DNA of 64,000 nt from Xanthomonas sp. GPE 39 (GTDB taxonomy: Bacteria; Pseudomonadota; Gammaproteobacteria; Xanthomonadales; Xanthomonadaceae), in NCBI RefSeq assembly GCF_000963005.1, contig NZ_JZHZ01000007.1:2004848-2068847 (forward strand), written 5' to 3'. A program made the translations under genes and the position numbers. The notes beneath the pieces were generated by a model, which had not been told where the DNA came from, did no database searches, and saw only the letters and a program-made list of their open reading frames with translations. Of the stretch, positions 1 to 9,001 are shown piece by piece. Position 1 is the stretch's first letter, and each line of letters opens with the position of its first letter.

Positions 1-846
1 AGCCGCGCGTGCTGGGCGCTCGGCCTATTGGTAGCAGCAATGGCCCTCCCATTGTGGACGCAGCCAGCAGCGGCCATCGGCACCGACACGCGCAGCGTAT
101 TCCCGCATAGCGCATCGCAAGGCGCGCTGGTGATCGGCAAGGTGCCCTCCGGCAGCCGTGTGAAATACGCTGGGCGAACGCTGCGTGTCAGCGAGGACGG
201 CAGCGTGGTGTTCGGTATCGGCCGTGACGAACGCGGGCCGCTGCAGATCGTGGTGCAACCTGCAGACGGCAGTAGCGAAACAATCGAAATCGCGGTGACA
301 GCGCGCGATTGGCCGCTCGAATACGTCAACGGCGTTCCACCGAAGACAGTCAACCCGCCTGCGGCAATCGCCGAGCGAATCAAGCGGGAACAGGCCCAGG
401 TCAGCGCCGCGCGCGACCGCGACGATCCACGCACCGACTTCGCCGCGCCCTTCATCTGGCCAGTACAGGGCCGTATCAGTGGCCGCTTCGGCAATGCCCG
501 CGTCTATAACGGTCAACCCGGCGCCGGCCACTCTGGGATGGACATCGCCGTGCCCACAGGCACCCCAGTCAAAGCCCCCGCTGCGGGCGTGATCACCTTC
601 GCCGCGCCGGATCTGTACCTGACCGGCGGCACCATCCTGCTCGATCACGGCTACGGCGTCAGCTCCAACTTCCTGCATCTATCACGGATCGACGTGAAGG
701 TCGGCGACCGGATCGTTCAAGGCCAGGTCATCGGTGCGAGCGGCGCCACCGGGCGCGCGACCGGACCGCATCTGCACTGGGGAATGAACTGGTTCGATGT
801 TCGCATCGACCCACTGCTGGTACTTGAACGCACGAAATCACGTTGA
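1..846 (+). CDS. M23 (LytM-type) metalloendopeptidase, 5' truncated by window edge
   Basis: Reading is open from base 1, so the true start lies upstream of the window. The first visible residues are hydrophobic and end in an Ala-rich stretch (QPAAA), which is the tail of a signal peptide, so the product is periplasmic or outer-membrane associated. After a beta-rich N-terminal region the last ~110 residues are a LytM/M23 domain with both zinc signatures: HSGMD (H and D ligands) and HLHW. M23 enzymes cut peptide crosslinks in peptidoglycan. All metal ligands are present, so it is probably an active hydrolase and not an EnvC/NlpD-type activator. The gene ends in TGA and is followed by a long non-coding interval. 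Confidence 0.9.
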   Translation, partial: SRACWALGLLVAAMALPLWTQPAAAIGTDTRSVFPHSASQGALVIGKVPSGSRVKYAGRTLRVSEDGSVVFGIGRDERGPLQIVVQPADGSSETIEIAVTARDWPLEYVNGVPPKTVNPPAAIAERIKREQAQVSAARDRDDPRTDFAAPFIWPVQGRISGRFGNARVYNGQPGAGHSGMDIAVPTGTPVKAPAAGVITFAAPDLYLTGGTILLDHGYGVSSNFLHLSRIDVKVGDRIVQGQVIGASGATGRATGPHLHWGMNWFDVRIDPLLVLERTKSR

Positions 847-1029
847 CGGCACTCCATTCATCGCGACACAACGTGGGATGCGTCATTGACGATGACAGCA
901 CTGCCGCCGCAGTGATGCAATTCGATGGGAGCGGCAGCCGGCACGAGACATCCATCTCGACAAAGCAGAGACCTGCGACACGGGGCAACAACTGACGCGC
1001 GCAGCATCAGGACGCTGAGATTCTTCACT

Positions 1030-1045
1030 TGTTATCGGACTCACG
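1030..1045 (+). promoter_or_regulatory. Possible CRP/Clp-like half-site pair
   Basis: TGTTA, six bases, TCACG matches the CRP-family pattern TGTGA-N6-TCACA at 8 of 10 positions. The Xanthomonas CRP homologue Clp is known to control extracellular pectinases and cellulases. The site lies about 390 bases before the start codon, so the assignment is tentative. Confidence 0.25.
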
Positions 1046-1140
1046 CCGTTGATCATACTGGTTACAGCACAATCCACCCCCTGATCGCGCCAGCATACTA
1101 TTAAGAAACCCCAGCTTTGACTCAAAACAATCAATGCGCC

Positions 1141-1158
1141 ATGTAAGCACCCTTACAT
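1141..1158. promoter_or_regulatory. Perfect inverted repeat ATGTAAG-N4-CTTACAT
   Basis: Two perfect 7-base arms are separated by CACC. It is not followed by a T-run and lies about 275 bases before the pectin methylesterase start, so an operator is more likely than a terminator. It does not match the KdgR consensus. The binding protein is unknown. Confidence 0.35.
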
Positions 1159-1431
1159 GAAATGCAGATGAAATATGCTGATAACAGAGCCAACAACGAT
1201 ACAACCATCAACACCACCACATTCAGCAGCCGACAAGATGACGGCAAGTACCCCATCGCGCCCATTAAGCGTGAAACGACGCTCACAAGACCCGTAAATT
1301 TATATTGCATGATATAGAAAATAATAAAAACACATTAAAATCATACACCATGGAAATTCACATAGAAAATTAACATGGACGCGCCACGCTCCATTGAAGA
1401 AAACCGCCATAATCTTGAAAGAAAAATCCTT

Positions 1432-2628
1432 ATGCGACTTCCAACTTGGCTGCAGACCTGGGCATTACTGACGGTCGCCCTCCCCCTCGCGGGCAATGCG
1501 CAGAGCTTGATAGGCACTGCCGAAAGACCACAATTGAGCGACGCCGATGCAAAGACCTACACCGCTTCCAACTATCTGTCCCGAGCCGGCACGGTCGACT
1601 CGCTGGTCACCGACAATTGGGATCCGAGCGCGGGGGTCGCACTGCTGAGCGCAAATTATCGCGTCGCTGCCGATGGCTCGGCACCATTCACCAGCGTTCA
1701 AGCTGCGGTGGATCAGGCCGTGGCCGATGGCGGCACCATGCGCCGCTACATCAGCATCGCACCAGGAATCTACAGAGAAGTGGTGTGCATCCCTGAAACG
1801 GCACCGCCGATCACGCTGTTCGGCATGGGCCAAACACCCAGCGACACGCTCGTCACCTTCAACAATGCCAATCTGACGCCCAAACCAGTCGGCACACCTA
1901 CCACCCCTTGCATCAGCAATGCCGATGCCAGCGTCATTGGCACCTCCGGCAGCGCCACATTCACAGTAAGAGCGGACGCATTCCAAGCGCGCAATCTGAC
2001 CTTCGCCAACGATTATGTGGAAGGCACCTACCCAGGCACCAACCAATCGGCGGTCGCCTTGGCCATCCGTGGCGACAAGGCGATTCTGGAGAATGTCACG
2101 GTGCTGGGCAATCAAGACACCCTACTGGTCAGCGCTGTCGACACTACATTGGTGAAACGCGCATACTTCAAGGATAGCCTGGTGCAAGGCGACACCGACT
2201 TCATCTTCGGCGCAGGTACCGCGGTCTTTTACCACAGCACCATCCGCTACGATGCCAGACGCTTGAAAAGCGGTGACAAAGCCTATCTATTCGCTCCAAG
2301 CACCCATCCTAAGAACCCATACGGCTTTCTTGCCATCGATAGTGTCTTCGACACGGTAGGCGATGCTGTCAGCAATAGCATCTACCTGGGTCGCGCTTGG
2401 GACCAGAGCGTCGGCAACCTTTCCAACTATGTCAACGGCAAATCACCCAATGGCCAGGTGACAATCCGCAATTCGATCCTCGGCGCACATATACGTAAAG
2501 ACGCACCATGGAGCGACTCTACTGCCAAACGTCCTTATTGCAGCAAAAGTTGCACCTATTCCGCAAACCGTTTCTACGAGTATTCCAACAACGGGCCGGG
2601 CAGTGCCGATTGTCATCATGTCCACTAG
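1432..2628 (+). CDS. Secreted pectin methylesterase (CE8)
   Basis: Removes methyl esters from homogalacturonan, making it accessible to polygalacturonase. Starting at the ATG at 1432 (GAAAG upstream) gives 398 residues and a clean signal peptide (MRLPTW... GNA). CE8 signatures are present in order: GNQDTLL with the catalytic Asp, DFIFG with the second catalytic Asp, and YLGRAW with the substrate-binding Arg. The protein ends in an unusual His-rich tail (ADCHHVH) just after the expected GPG motif, at an amber codon. The same frame stays open for the next 28 codons straight into the polygalacturonase start, so the C-terminus may have been shortened by a nonsense change. The product probably acts in the apoplast together with the next gene. 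Confidence 0.92.
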   Translation: MRLPTWLQTWALLTVALPLAGNAQSLIGTAERPQLSDADAKTYTASNYLSRAGTVDSLVTDNWDPSAGVALLSANYRVAADGSAPFTSVQAAVDQAVADGGTMRRYISIAPGIYREVVCIPETAPPITLFGMGQTPSDTLVTFNNANLTPKPVGTPTTPCISNADASVIGTSGSATFTVRADAFQARNLTFANDYVEGTYPGTNQSAVALAIRGDKAILENVTVLGNQDTLLVSAVDTTLVKRAYFKDSLVQGDTDFIFGAGTAVFYHSTIRYDARRLKSGDKAYLFAPSTHPKNPYGFLAIDSVFDTVGDAVSNSIYLGRAWDQSVGNLSNYVNGKSPNGQVTIRNSILGAHIRKDAPWSDSTAKRPYCSKSCTYSANRFYEYSNNGPGSADCHHVH

Positions 2629-2712
2629 TATCGGTCGAATCGCAGCGGCGACCGTTACAATCAGCAAGCCTACACATATGCTGCCCATCTTTACTTTCTG
2701 AGAAACGCACCC

Positions 2713-4410
2713 ATGACGACTACAGCCTCGTCCTCTTTCCCCGCATACGGCTTATCACTACTGGCCGTTTTTTCACTCCATGCCGGCGCAACCTCGCTCC
2801 ACTCGCATACAACGCCGCAAAAGCCACACCATAAGCAAGACCAAGAAACTTCTATCGTCACCGATTGGGGAAACATAAACGAACCAACGCTGCCGCAGAA
2901 CGTCTGTACGACATTGAAGGCAACGTTACAACCGGTCAATGGCTCGCTGGACAGCGTCGATGCAGACTCAACCTACTCGGCACCGGATACGCTGCGCATC
3001 CAGGATGCCATCAGCGACTGCCCCGCCGGTAGCGCGGTGAAACTGGCACAGGGAAGCGATGGCGAATCCGGCTTCCTTACCGGCCCACTGACCCTCAAGA
3101 GCGGCGTGACCTTATGGATCGATAAGGGTGTCACCTTATTCGCCTCGCGCAACCCACAAGATTACGATACCGGCGCGGGAAGTTGCGGCACCGCCGATAA
3201 CGACAAAACCAAAACCTGCAAACCACTCATTTACGGCACCTCGCTCAGCGGTAACGGCATCGTCGGCGATGGCAAGATCGACGGACGTGGCGGCAGCGTC
3301 CTGACCGCAGGCCCCAACGCGGGCAAGCGGAGTTGGTGGGATGTGGCCTACCAGACCGTGAGCCAAGGGCTCATCCAGCACGCGCCGCGTCTGATACAAA
3401 TCGATAACAGCACCAATATCGTCATGTATCGATTGACCCTGGAGAACTCGCCGAATTTCCACGTGATTACCAACAATGTGACAGGCATGACCGCTTGGGG
3501 CCTGAAGATCCTCAGCCCGAGTCTGGTCTACACGCAGCCCGGCTATCACTGCCCAGCCGGCACCACGCCGGATGTGCAAACGCCCGCCACTTGCTTCACT
3601 CCGGGAAACACCAAAAACACCGATGGCTTCGATCCGGGCCAGTCCAAGAATGTCCTATTGGCGTATTCCTATATCAGCACAGGCGACGACCACGTCGCCA
3701 TCAAAGCGCATGCAAGTGGCACATCGAGCATTCCGTCGACACATATGGCCTTCGTCAATAACCATTTTTATTACGGTCATGGCATGTCGCTAGGCAGCGA
3801 GACAGATTCTGGCATGAGTAATATCGTGGTGCGCAACCTGAGCATCGATGGATTCAACTCTACCGATGCAAGCAAAGACCCTGCGTCAGGGAATGGCCTA
3901 AGGATCAAATCTGATAGCAGCCGCGGCGGACAGGTTTCCGATGTGCTTTTCGAAAATATCTGCATGCGCAACGTGGCACGCCCGCTGGTGTTCGATGCCT
4001 TTTACAGTAAGCCGGCGAGCAGCGCCAAAAGCAGCTCTTATCCGCATTTCGATGGAATCACCCTGCGCAATGTGCATTCATTGGGCTCAACCGGCTTTGG
4101 CGCTGGTCAATTGAGCTTCTACGGCTACATGGATAAAAATGTATCCTATCCAATCACGATTTCCCTGGATAATGTCGTCCTCGACGGCGGCAAGCCCTCT
4201 TTCGTTACCCCGCACAATGGCGGGCCGGGCGCCGATCCAGCGGCCACTCACTTTAGTTTCACCGGCGGCCCGGTCAGCTTTGCTAGTTTGCTATCGCCCT
4301 CTAGACAGTACGACGTGCAGTTGAATGGCACACCAGGGCAAGGCGAGCCATTGGACTGCAGCAACGCTTTCGTTACCTATAGCAGCGTGTTGCCCGATTC
4401 GCCGATCTGA
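2713..4410 (+). CDS. Secreted polygalacturonase (GH28)
   Basis: Hydrolyses alpha-1,4 links in de-esterified pectin. The 565-residue protein has an N-terminal signal peptide of about 27 residues, a low-complexity His/Gln linker, then a beta-helix with the GH28 motifs: NTDGFD (about 302-307), GDD (about 324-326, with His where many relatives have Cys), GHG (about 355-357) and RIK near 400. It resembles the long endo-polygalacturonases of Ralstonia and other plant pathogens. It lies 84 bases after the pectin methylesterase in the same frame and is probably cotranscribed with it. The Shine-Dalgarno is weak (GAGAAA). Base composition is more AT-rich than the flanking housekeeping genes, suggesting acquisition of the pair by transfer. 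Confidence 0.93.
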   Translation: MTTTASSSFPAYGLSLLAVFSLHAGATSLHSHTTPQKPHHKQDQETSIVTDWGNINEPTLPQNVCTTLKATLQPVNGSLDSVDADSTYSAPDTLRIQDAISDCPAGSAVKLAQGSDGESGFLTGPLTLKSGVTLWIDKGVTLFASRNPQDYDTGAGSCGTADNDKTKTCKPLIYGTSLSGNGIVGDGKIDGRGGSVLTAGPNAGKRSWWDVAYQTVSQGLIQHAPRLIQIDNSTNIVMYRLTLENSPNFHVITNNVTGMTAWGLKILSPSLVYTQPGYHCPAGTTPDVQTPATCFTPGNTKNTDGFDPGQSKNVLLAYSYISTGDDHVAIKAHASGTSSIPSTHMAFVNNHFYYGHGMSLGSETDSGMSNIVVRNLSIDGFNSTDASKDPASGNGLRIKSDSSRGGQVSDVLFENICMRNVARPLVFDAFYSKPASSAKSSSYPHFDGITLRNVHSLGSTGFGAGQLSFYGYMDKNVSYPITISLDNVVLDGGKPSFVTPHNGGPGADPAATHFSFTGGPVSFASLLSPSRQYDVQLNGTPGQGEPLDCSNAFVTYSSVLPDSPI

Positions 4411-4514
4411 TCGACGATCAAACTCGCAACTCTCTCGTCACCCCGCAGCGCTGGAGCCGTCATGCCAGCGCTGCGTTCTTGATATGGCTGCGGCGGTTAC
4501 GCTGGGTTACGCCC

Positions 4515-5219
4515 TCACCCAAGCCCCGCCCACCATGCACGCCATAGCGTGGACATTGCGCTAGGCGAGGTGCGCGAAGCGCGTGCACGTTGTGCAAGCC
4601 GTGCCCGCGCCAGCGTCGCGAGAATACGGCGTGGACGCGCACCCTGCACACGCCGCGGCCAGCGCTGCAAGATGGCCTGCGCCCAGCGCTGTTGTGCCTG
4701 CGCCTCGTCGCCAGTGCGCAGCGACATCGGCAACGCGGCAATGCCGGCTTCGGCCAGCCGCTGCGCCAGCACCTGGGCTGCCACCGGGCCGGGATCGCCA
4801 TCGGTGAGGGGATCGAACAGGATTCGCTCGACCGCGACCACCGCATCGGCGAATGGCCGCAGGCGTTCCAGCGCATGCGCCGGATCGGCGGCGGCGGCGC
4901 GCGAATCAGGCAACGTCAACAGTGCATCGGCTAACTGCACCCAAGGCGCAGCGACCGGCTCCAGAACCCGCCCCAACGGATGCCGCGAACGCCGCCCAGC
5001 CCAACTGCGCAACTCTTCTCCCCACCATGCCAGTTTGGCGTCGGCCGGTAGCGGATCGCCGGCGATGTTGAGGATGTCGTCGAACTCCTGCAGCAAGGCG
5101 AACCAGGCTACGCTGCGGGCGCGCTGTGAGGCAGGCACGAAGGTCTCGGCCACGGCCCATTCCGGCCAAAGGCGGCGCCATTTGTCGAGAAAAGCCTCCA
5201 GGGCGGACGAACTGCTCAT
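4515..5219 (-). CDS. Squalene/phytoene-synthase-like protein
   Basis: 234 residues from the ATG at 5219; an in-frame codon at 5267 would overlap the preceding gene. The N-terminal half has the family pattern in which an early helix (FALLQEFDDI) is followed by LAWWGEEL and a HPLGRVL segment, as in trans-isoprenyl synthases. The two Asp-rich DxxxD motifs that bind Mg-diphosphate in true squalene and phytoene synthases are not evident, so catalysis is doubtful. It may be closer to the non-catalytic relatives of this fold. It is the last gene of the mtaD-ubiG-gph operon, 20 bases after gph. Confidence 0.7.
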   Translation of the reverse strand: MSSSSALEAFLDKWRRLWPEWAVAETFVPASQRARSVAWFALLQEFDDILNIAGDPLPADAKLAWWGEELRSWAGRRSRHPLGRVLEPVAAPWVQLADALLTLPDSRAAAADPAHALERLRPFADAVVAVERILFDPLTDGDPGPVAAQVLAQRLAEAGIAALPMSLRTGDEAQAQQRWAQAILQRWPRRVQGARPRRILATLARARLAQRARASRTSPSAMSTLWRAWWAGLG

Positions 5220-5239
5220 GCAATCGGGGCTCCGGACAA

Positions 5240-5947
5240 TCAGGAAGATGGCGCAGCCAACGGCCACGCCGCAGCGGTGTACAGATCGAGCGGATCGGCC
5301 ACCAAGGCGTCAGCACGCCAGGCCAGCGGGTCGTCGTCGTGCAAGCGGTAGCCCCACAACACCGCCACCGAGGCCATGCCGGCAGCGCGCGCGGCGAGGA
5401 TGTCGCGCTCATCGTCGCCGACGTAGACCACATCCTGTGGCGCCATCGCCATGCGCTGCGCGGCGACCTGCAGCGGCAGCGGATGCGGCTTACGCTCGGA
5501 CAACGAGTCGCCGCCGATCAACACCGCACAGCGCTGCTCCCAGTGCAGTTGCGGCAGGATCAGCCGGGCCAGGAACTCGGGCTTGTTGGTGACAATGCCC
5601 CAGACACTGCCCGCCTCTTCCAGCCGTTGCAGCAATCCGGCGATGCCGTCGAACAGATGCGAATAACGACCGATCAGCGCCTCGTAGTGGCGCAGGAACG
5701 CCGGAATCAACGCATCGCGGGCATCGGCCACCAAGTCCGGGAAGGCGACAGCGAGCATCGCCCGCGCGCCTTTAGACACCACCGGCCGCAGTTGCTCCAG
5801 CGTCAGAGCGGCACGGCCGTGTTCGGCCAATAACACGTTGGTGGCAGCCAGCAGGTCAGGCGCGCTATCCAGCAAGGTACCGTCCAGGTCGAAGAGCACC
5901 GCGCGCGGGAACCCACGGCGCGGTGGTTGCTGGCTACTGCTGCGCAT
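5240..5947 (-). CDS. gph: HAD phosphatase, phosphoglycolate or MurNAc-6-phosphate type
   Basis: A 235-residue HAD superfamily hydrolase. Motif [14 protein letters not shown], motif II around IVTNKPE, Lys of motif III in ERKPHP and motif IV GDDERDI are all present, with an alpha-helical cap of the phosphoglycolate-phosphatase type. The ATG at 5947 lies inside the end of ubiG (14-base overlap), so translation is probably coupled. In Pseudomonas the gene in this exact position, directly after ubiG, encodes MupP, the MurNAc-6-phosphate phosphatase of peptidoglycan recycling. Either substrate is possible here; context favours MupP, while family annotation is usually gph. Confidence 0.85.
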   Translation of the reverse strand: MRSSSQQPPRRGFPRAVLFDLDGTLLDSAPDLLAATNVLLAEHGRAALTLEQLRPVVSKGARAMLAVAFPDLVADARDALIPAFLRHYEALIGRYSHLFDGIAGLLQRLEEAGSVWGIVTNKPEFLARLILPQLHWEQRCAVLIGGDSLSERKPHPLPLQVAAQRMAMAPQDVVYVGDDERDILAARAAGMASVAVLWGYRLHDDDPLAWRADALVADPLDLYTAAAWPLAAPSS

Positions 5948-6674
5948 CCAGCGCGTCCGGCTTGGCCGCGCAGGCCAGATAGTTGACTTCGGTGCGCGTG
6001 GACAAACGCGCGCTGTTACGCCAGGGCTCGTAGCGCAGGCCGGTGACATCGCGCAATTGCAATTGCACCTGGCGCAGCCAGGCGGCCAGCTCCGCTGGCT
6101 TGATGAAACCCTGATAGTGGTGGGTGCCGACAGGCAGCAGACGCGCCACGTATTCGGCACCGACAATGGCCAGGGCGAACGAGGCCGGGGTCCGGTTGAG
6201 GGTGGACAGGAACAGTTGACCACCCGGCTTGAGCAAGCGTGCGCAGGCAGCGATGATCGCCGCAGGATCCGGCACATGTTCGAGCATTTCCATGCAAGTG
6301 ATTGCATCGAAACTGGCTGGCTGCGCCGCCGCGAGCTCCTCGACCGACTGCACCCGGTAATCGACCTCGACCGCAGATTCAAACCGATGCAGGCGCGCCA
6401 CCTTGATCAGCTCCGGTGCCAGATCGATGGCGGTGACATGCGCGCCTTCCTTGGCCAACGCTTCGCTGAGCAGGCCGCCACCGCAGCCCAAGTCCAACAC
6501 GGTGGCGCCACGTAGCGGCACCCGCTCGGCGACATAACGCAGACGCACCGGATTGAGCGCATGCAGCGGCTTCTGCGGGCCATCGGCATCCCACCAGCGG
6601 GTGGCCAGGGCGCCGAACTTGTCCAGTTCGGCCTGATCGAAATTGGCGGAAGCGTTGGCGGCGGGAGCGGTCAT
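5934..6674 (-). CDS. ubiG: Ubiquinone biosynthesis O-methyltransferase
   Basis: 246 residues, the usual UbiG length. It catalyses the two SAM-dependent O-methylations of the ubiquinone head group at the inner membrane. Class I methyltransferase motif [14 protein letters not shown] is followed by the acidic residue at the end of strand 2 (TAIDLAPE) and the family segment EMLEHVPDP. The N-terminal [23 protein letters not shown] segment is characteristic of UbiG, not of other methyltransferases (key residues WW and NP). It overlaps gph by 14 bases and follows the amidohydrolase gene by 48 bases. Confidence 0.96.
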   Translation of the reverse strand: MTAPAANASANFDQAELDKFGALATRWWDADGPQKPLHALNPVRLRYVAERVPLRGATVLDLGCGGGLLSEALAKEGAHVTAIDLAPELIKVARLHRFESAVEVDYRVQSVEELAAAQPASFDAITCMEMLEHVPDPAAIIAACARLLKPGGQLFLSTLNRTPASFALAIVGAEYVARLLPVGTHHYQGFIKPAELAAWLRQVQLQLRDVTGLRYEPWRNSARLSTRTEVNYLACAAKPDALDAQQ

Positions 6675-6722
6675 GACGGCATCTCGATGGGGCCACGCGC
6701 AGCGCGGCGCGGGAAAAACGGA

Positions 6723-8060
6723 TCAGGCACGCACGCTGCGGATGCGTTCGCGCCATTCCCGTGCATTGGCGACCAGCGCCTGGACATCCATATCCACCAA
6801 CACCCGCTGGGTCAGCTTGGGCTGGCCGGCAATCCAGACATCGCTCACCTGCTGGCGGCCAGCGGCGTACACCAACTGCGAGAGTACGTTGTGCAACGGC
6901 TGGGTTTCCAGGGCCGACAGATCCACGCAGATCAGGTCAGCTTGCTTGCCGGGCTCGATCGAACCAATCCTATCGCCGAAGCCCAGCGCGCGCGCGCCGC
7001 CCAGGGTGGCCGCACGCAGCGTGCTGGCCGCATCCAGCGCGGTGGCGTCATTGGCCACCGCCTTGGCCAGGAGCGCGGCAGTGCGGTTCTCGCTGAACAT
7101 GTCCAGATCGTTGTTGCTGGCGCAACCGTCGGTACCGATCGCCAGATTCACTCCGGCGCGTTGCAGCGCGCAGGCCGGACAGAAACCGGAGGCGAGTTTG
7201 AGGTTGGATTCGGGGCAATGCACGACGCTGACCCCGCGCTCGGCGCACAGGTGGATCTCCGCCTCGGTCAGTTGGGTCATGTGCACCGCGATCAGGCGGT
7301 CGTTGACCAGGCCCAGCCGGTCCAGCCGCGCCAGCGGGCGCTGGCCATATTGTTTGAGCGAATCGGCGATCTCCTGCGCTGTCTCGTGGGTGTGCAGGTG
7401 GACCGGCACATCGAGCTGGTCGGACAGCATCCGCACCCGTTCAAAGTTGGCGTCGTTGACCGTGTACGGCGCATGCGGAGCGAAGGCGATGCCGACCAGC
7501 GGATCGTCGCGCCACTGATCGTGCACCTCGCAGGCGCGGGCGAAGTATTCGTCGGCGGTCTTGGCCCAGGCGGTGGGGAAATCGATGATCACCGTGCCGA
7601 CCCGCGCGCGGAAGCCGTGCTGCTTGTACACCGCGGCCTGCACGTCGGCGAAGAAGTAATTCTCGTTGGCGCAGGTGGTACCGCCGCGCAACATTTCGGC
7701 AATCGCCAGCGCGGTGCCGTCGGCAACAAACTCCGGGCCAATCACCGCGGTTTCCACCGGCCAGATGTGCTGCTGCAGCCACACCATCAACGGCAAGTCG
7801 TCGGCGATGCCGCGTAGCAGCGTCATCGGGTTGTGGGTATGCGCATTGACCAGGCCGGGTAGCAGCACCGCATCGGGACGCGAGACGGTGCGCGTAGCGG
7901 CGAAGCGTGCACGCGCCTGGGCGGTGGGCAGCACGGCGAGAATCTCGCTGCCGCGCACCGCCACCGCGTGGTCCTCCAGCACCACTGCATGCGGCTCGAT
8001 CGGGACGACGTAACCAGCTTCGATCAACAGGTCGCAGGATTCAATCGGAGGGACGGTCAT
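6723..8060 (-). CDS. mtaD: TRZ/ATZ-family amidohydrolase, probable methylthioadenosine/SAH deaminase
   Basis: 445-residue metal-dependent deaminase of the amidohydrolase superfamily. Metal ligands are seen in NAHTHN (HxH), the His of HTHE, the His of HCPESN and the Asp of GTDGCASNN. The family includes 5'-methylthioadenosine/S-adenosylhomocysteine deaminases as well as guanine and triazine deaminases. In Pseudomonas the homologue next to ubiG and mupP deaminates methylthioadenosine, so the same role is inferred here. It is the first gene of the minus-strand operon; about 275 bases separate it from efp, with no further gene seen in between. Confidence 0.8.
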   Translation of the reverse strand: MTVPPIESCDLLIEAGYVVPIEPHAVVLEDHAVAVRGSEILAVLPTAQARARFAATRTVSRPDAVLLPGLVNAHTHNPMTLLRGIADDLPLMVWLQQHIWPVETAVIGPEFVADGTALAIAEMLRGGTTCANENYFFADVQAAVYKQHGFRARVGTVIIDFPTAWAKTADEYFARACEVHDQWRDDPLVGIAFAPHAPYTVNDANFERVRMLSDQLDVPVHLHTHETAQEIADSLKQYGQRPLARLDRLGLVNDRLIAVHMTQLTEAEIHLCAERGVSVVHCPESNLKLASGFCPACALQRAGVNLAIGTDGCASNNDLDMFSENRTAALLAKAVANDATALDAASTLRAATLGGARALGFGDRIGSIEPGKQADLICVDLSALETQPLHNVLSQLVYAAGRQQVSDVWIAGQPKLTQRVLVDMDVQALVANAREWRERIRSVRA

Positions 8061-8335
8061 GGCGCGTCTTGGCAGGCATCAAAGTGGCAGCGCCTGGAAT
8101 GGCGCCTTGTCGGGGGCAACGGGACAATCGCCCTGTTCGTCTTAGCATAACGTCTGCCACACCTCGTCGCGGCGCCTGGCAGTGGGTCCTCGCGGGTCAG
8201 CACAGCCGGCAAGCCACGCCTTCCGATCACGCACGCATACGCGGCAGGCCGGCGTTCTCGCCGCGCGCCAGATCCAAGCACAACACCGCCGCGACCCTGC
8301 CGGAGACGCACGCTGCGACTCCGGCAACGACGCGC

Positions 8336-8902
8336 TTACTTGACGCGCGAGAAATATTCGCCCGAACGCGTATCGACCTTGATCACTTCGTCCTGGCCGA
8401 CGAACAAGGGCACGCGCACCACCGCGCCAGTCTCCAGCGTGGCCGGCTTGCCGCCACCGCCAGAGGTATCGCCACGCACACCTGGATCGGTCTCGACGAT
8501 CTTCAGCTCGACGAAATTCGGCGGAGTGACCTGGATCGGGGTCCCGTTCCACAACGTCACCACGCAGTCCTCCTCGCCCTTGATCCACTTGGCGGCATCG
8601 CCAACGCCGGTCTTGTCGGCCTGCACCTGCTCGAAGGTCTCCTGCTGCATGAAGTGCCAGTATTCGCCGTCGGTGTACAGGTACTGCATGTTGGTATCGA
8701 CCACGTCGGCCGCTTCCACGTTGTCGGTGGCCTTCATGGTCATTTCGACCACGCGCCCGGACTTGATGAAGCGATATTTGACCCGGGTGAACGCCTGGCC
8801 CTTGCCCGGCTTCACGTATTCGGTATCGGTGATGATCGCAGGTTCGCTGTTGACCAGGATTTTCATCCCGTTCTTGACATCGTTCATGCCATAGCTGGCC
8901 AT
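8336..8902 (-). CDS. efp: Translation elongation factor P
   Basis: 188 residues, three beta-barrel domains. EF-P binds between the P and E sites and relieves ribosome stalling at polyproline. The loop tip [10 protein letters not shown] carries Lys34, the residue that is beta-lysylated in the EpmA/EpmB pathway; rhamnosylated EF-Ps have Arg there. The presence of epmB divergently next door agrees. Shine-Dalgarno GAGGAG precedes the ATG. Confidence 0.98.
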   Translation of the reverse strand: MASYGMNDVKNGMKILVNSEPAIITDTEYVKPGKGQAFTRVKYRFIKSGRVVEMTMKATDNVEAADVVDTNMQYLYTDGEYWHFMQQETFEQVQADKTGVGDAAKWIKGEEDCVVTLWNGTPIQVTPPNFVELKIVETDPGVRGDTSGGGGKPATLETGAVVRVPLFVGQDEVIKVDTRSGEYFSRVK

Positions 8903-9001
8903 CTGAAACTCCTCGGGTAATGTAAACCCGCCGCGTTCGGCGGCCGGCCGGATAGAATGGACGCCCCGCCGCAGCGGCGGGTGCTCGCTTGATAACCTCC
9001 T

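Larger units (their letters stand above)
847..1431. other. Non-coding, AT-rich leader upstream of the pectinase pair
   Basis: No gene is evident. The stretch from about 1290 to 1370 is strikingly AT-rich for this genome (runs of A and T around 1297-1345) and is the likely promoter zone for the pectin methylesterase gene. An upstream in-frame ATG at 1375 would add 19 residues before the signal peptide, and it is less likely than the ATG at 1432. Two possible operator-like sites are listed separately. Confidence 0.5.
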
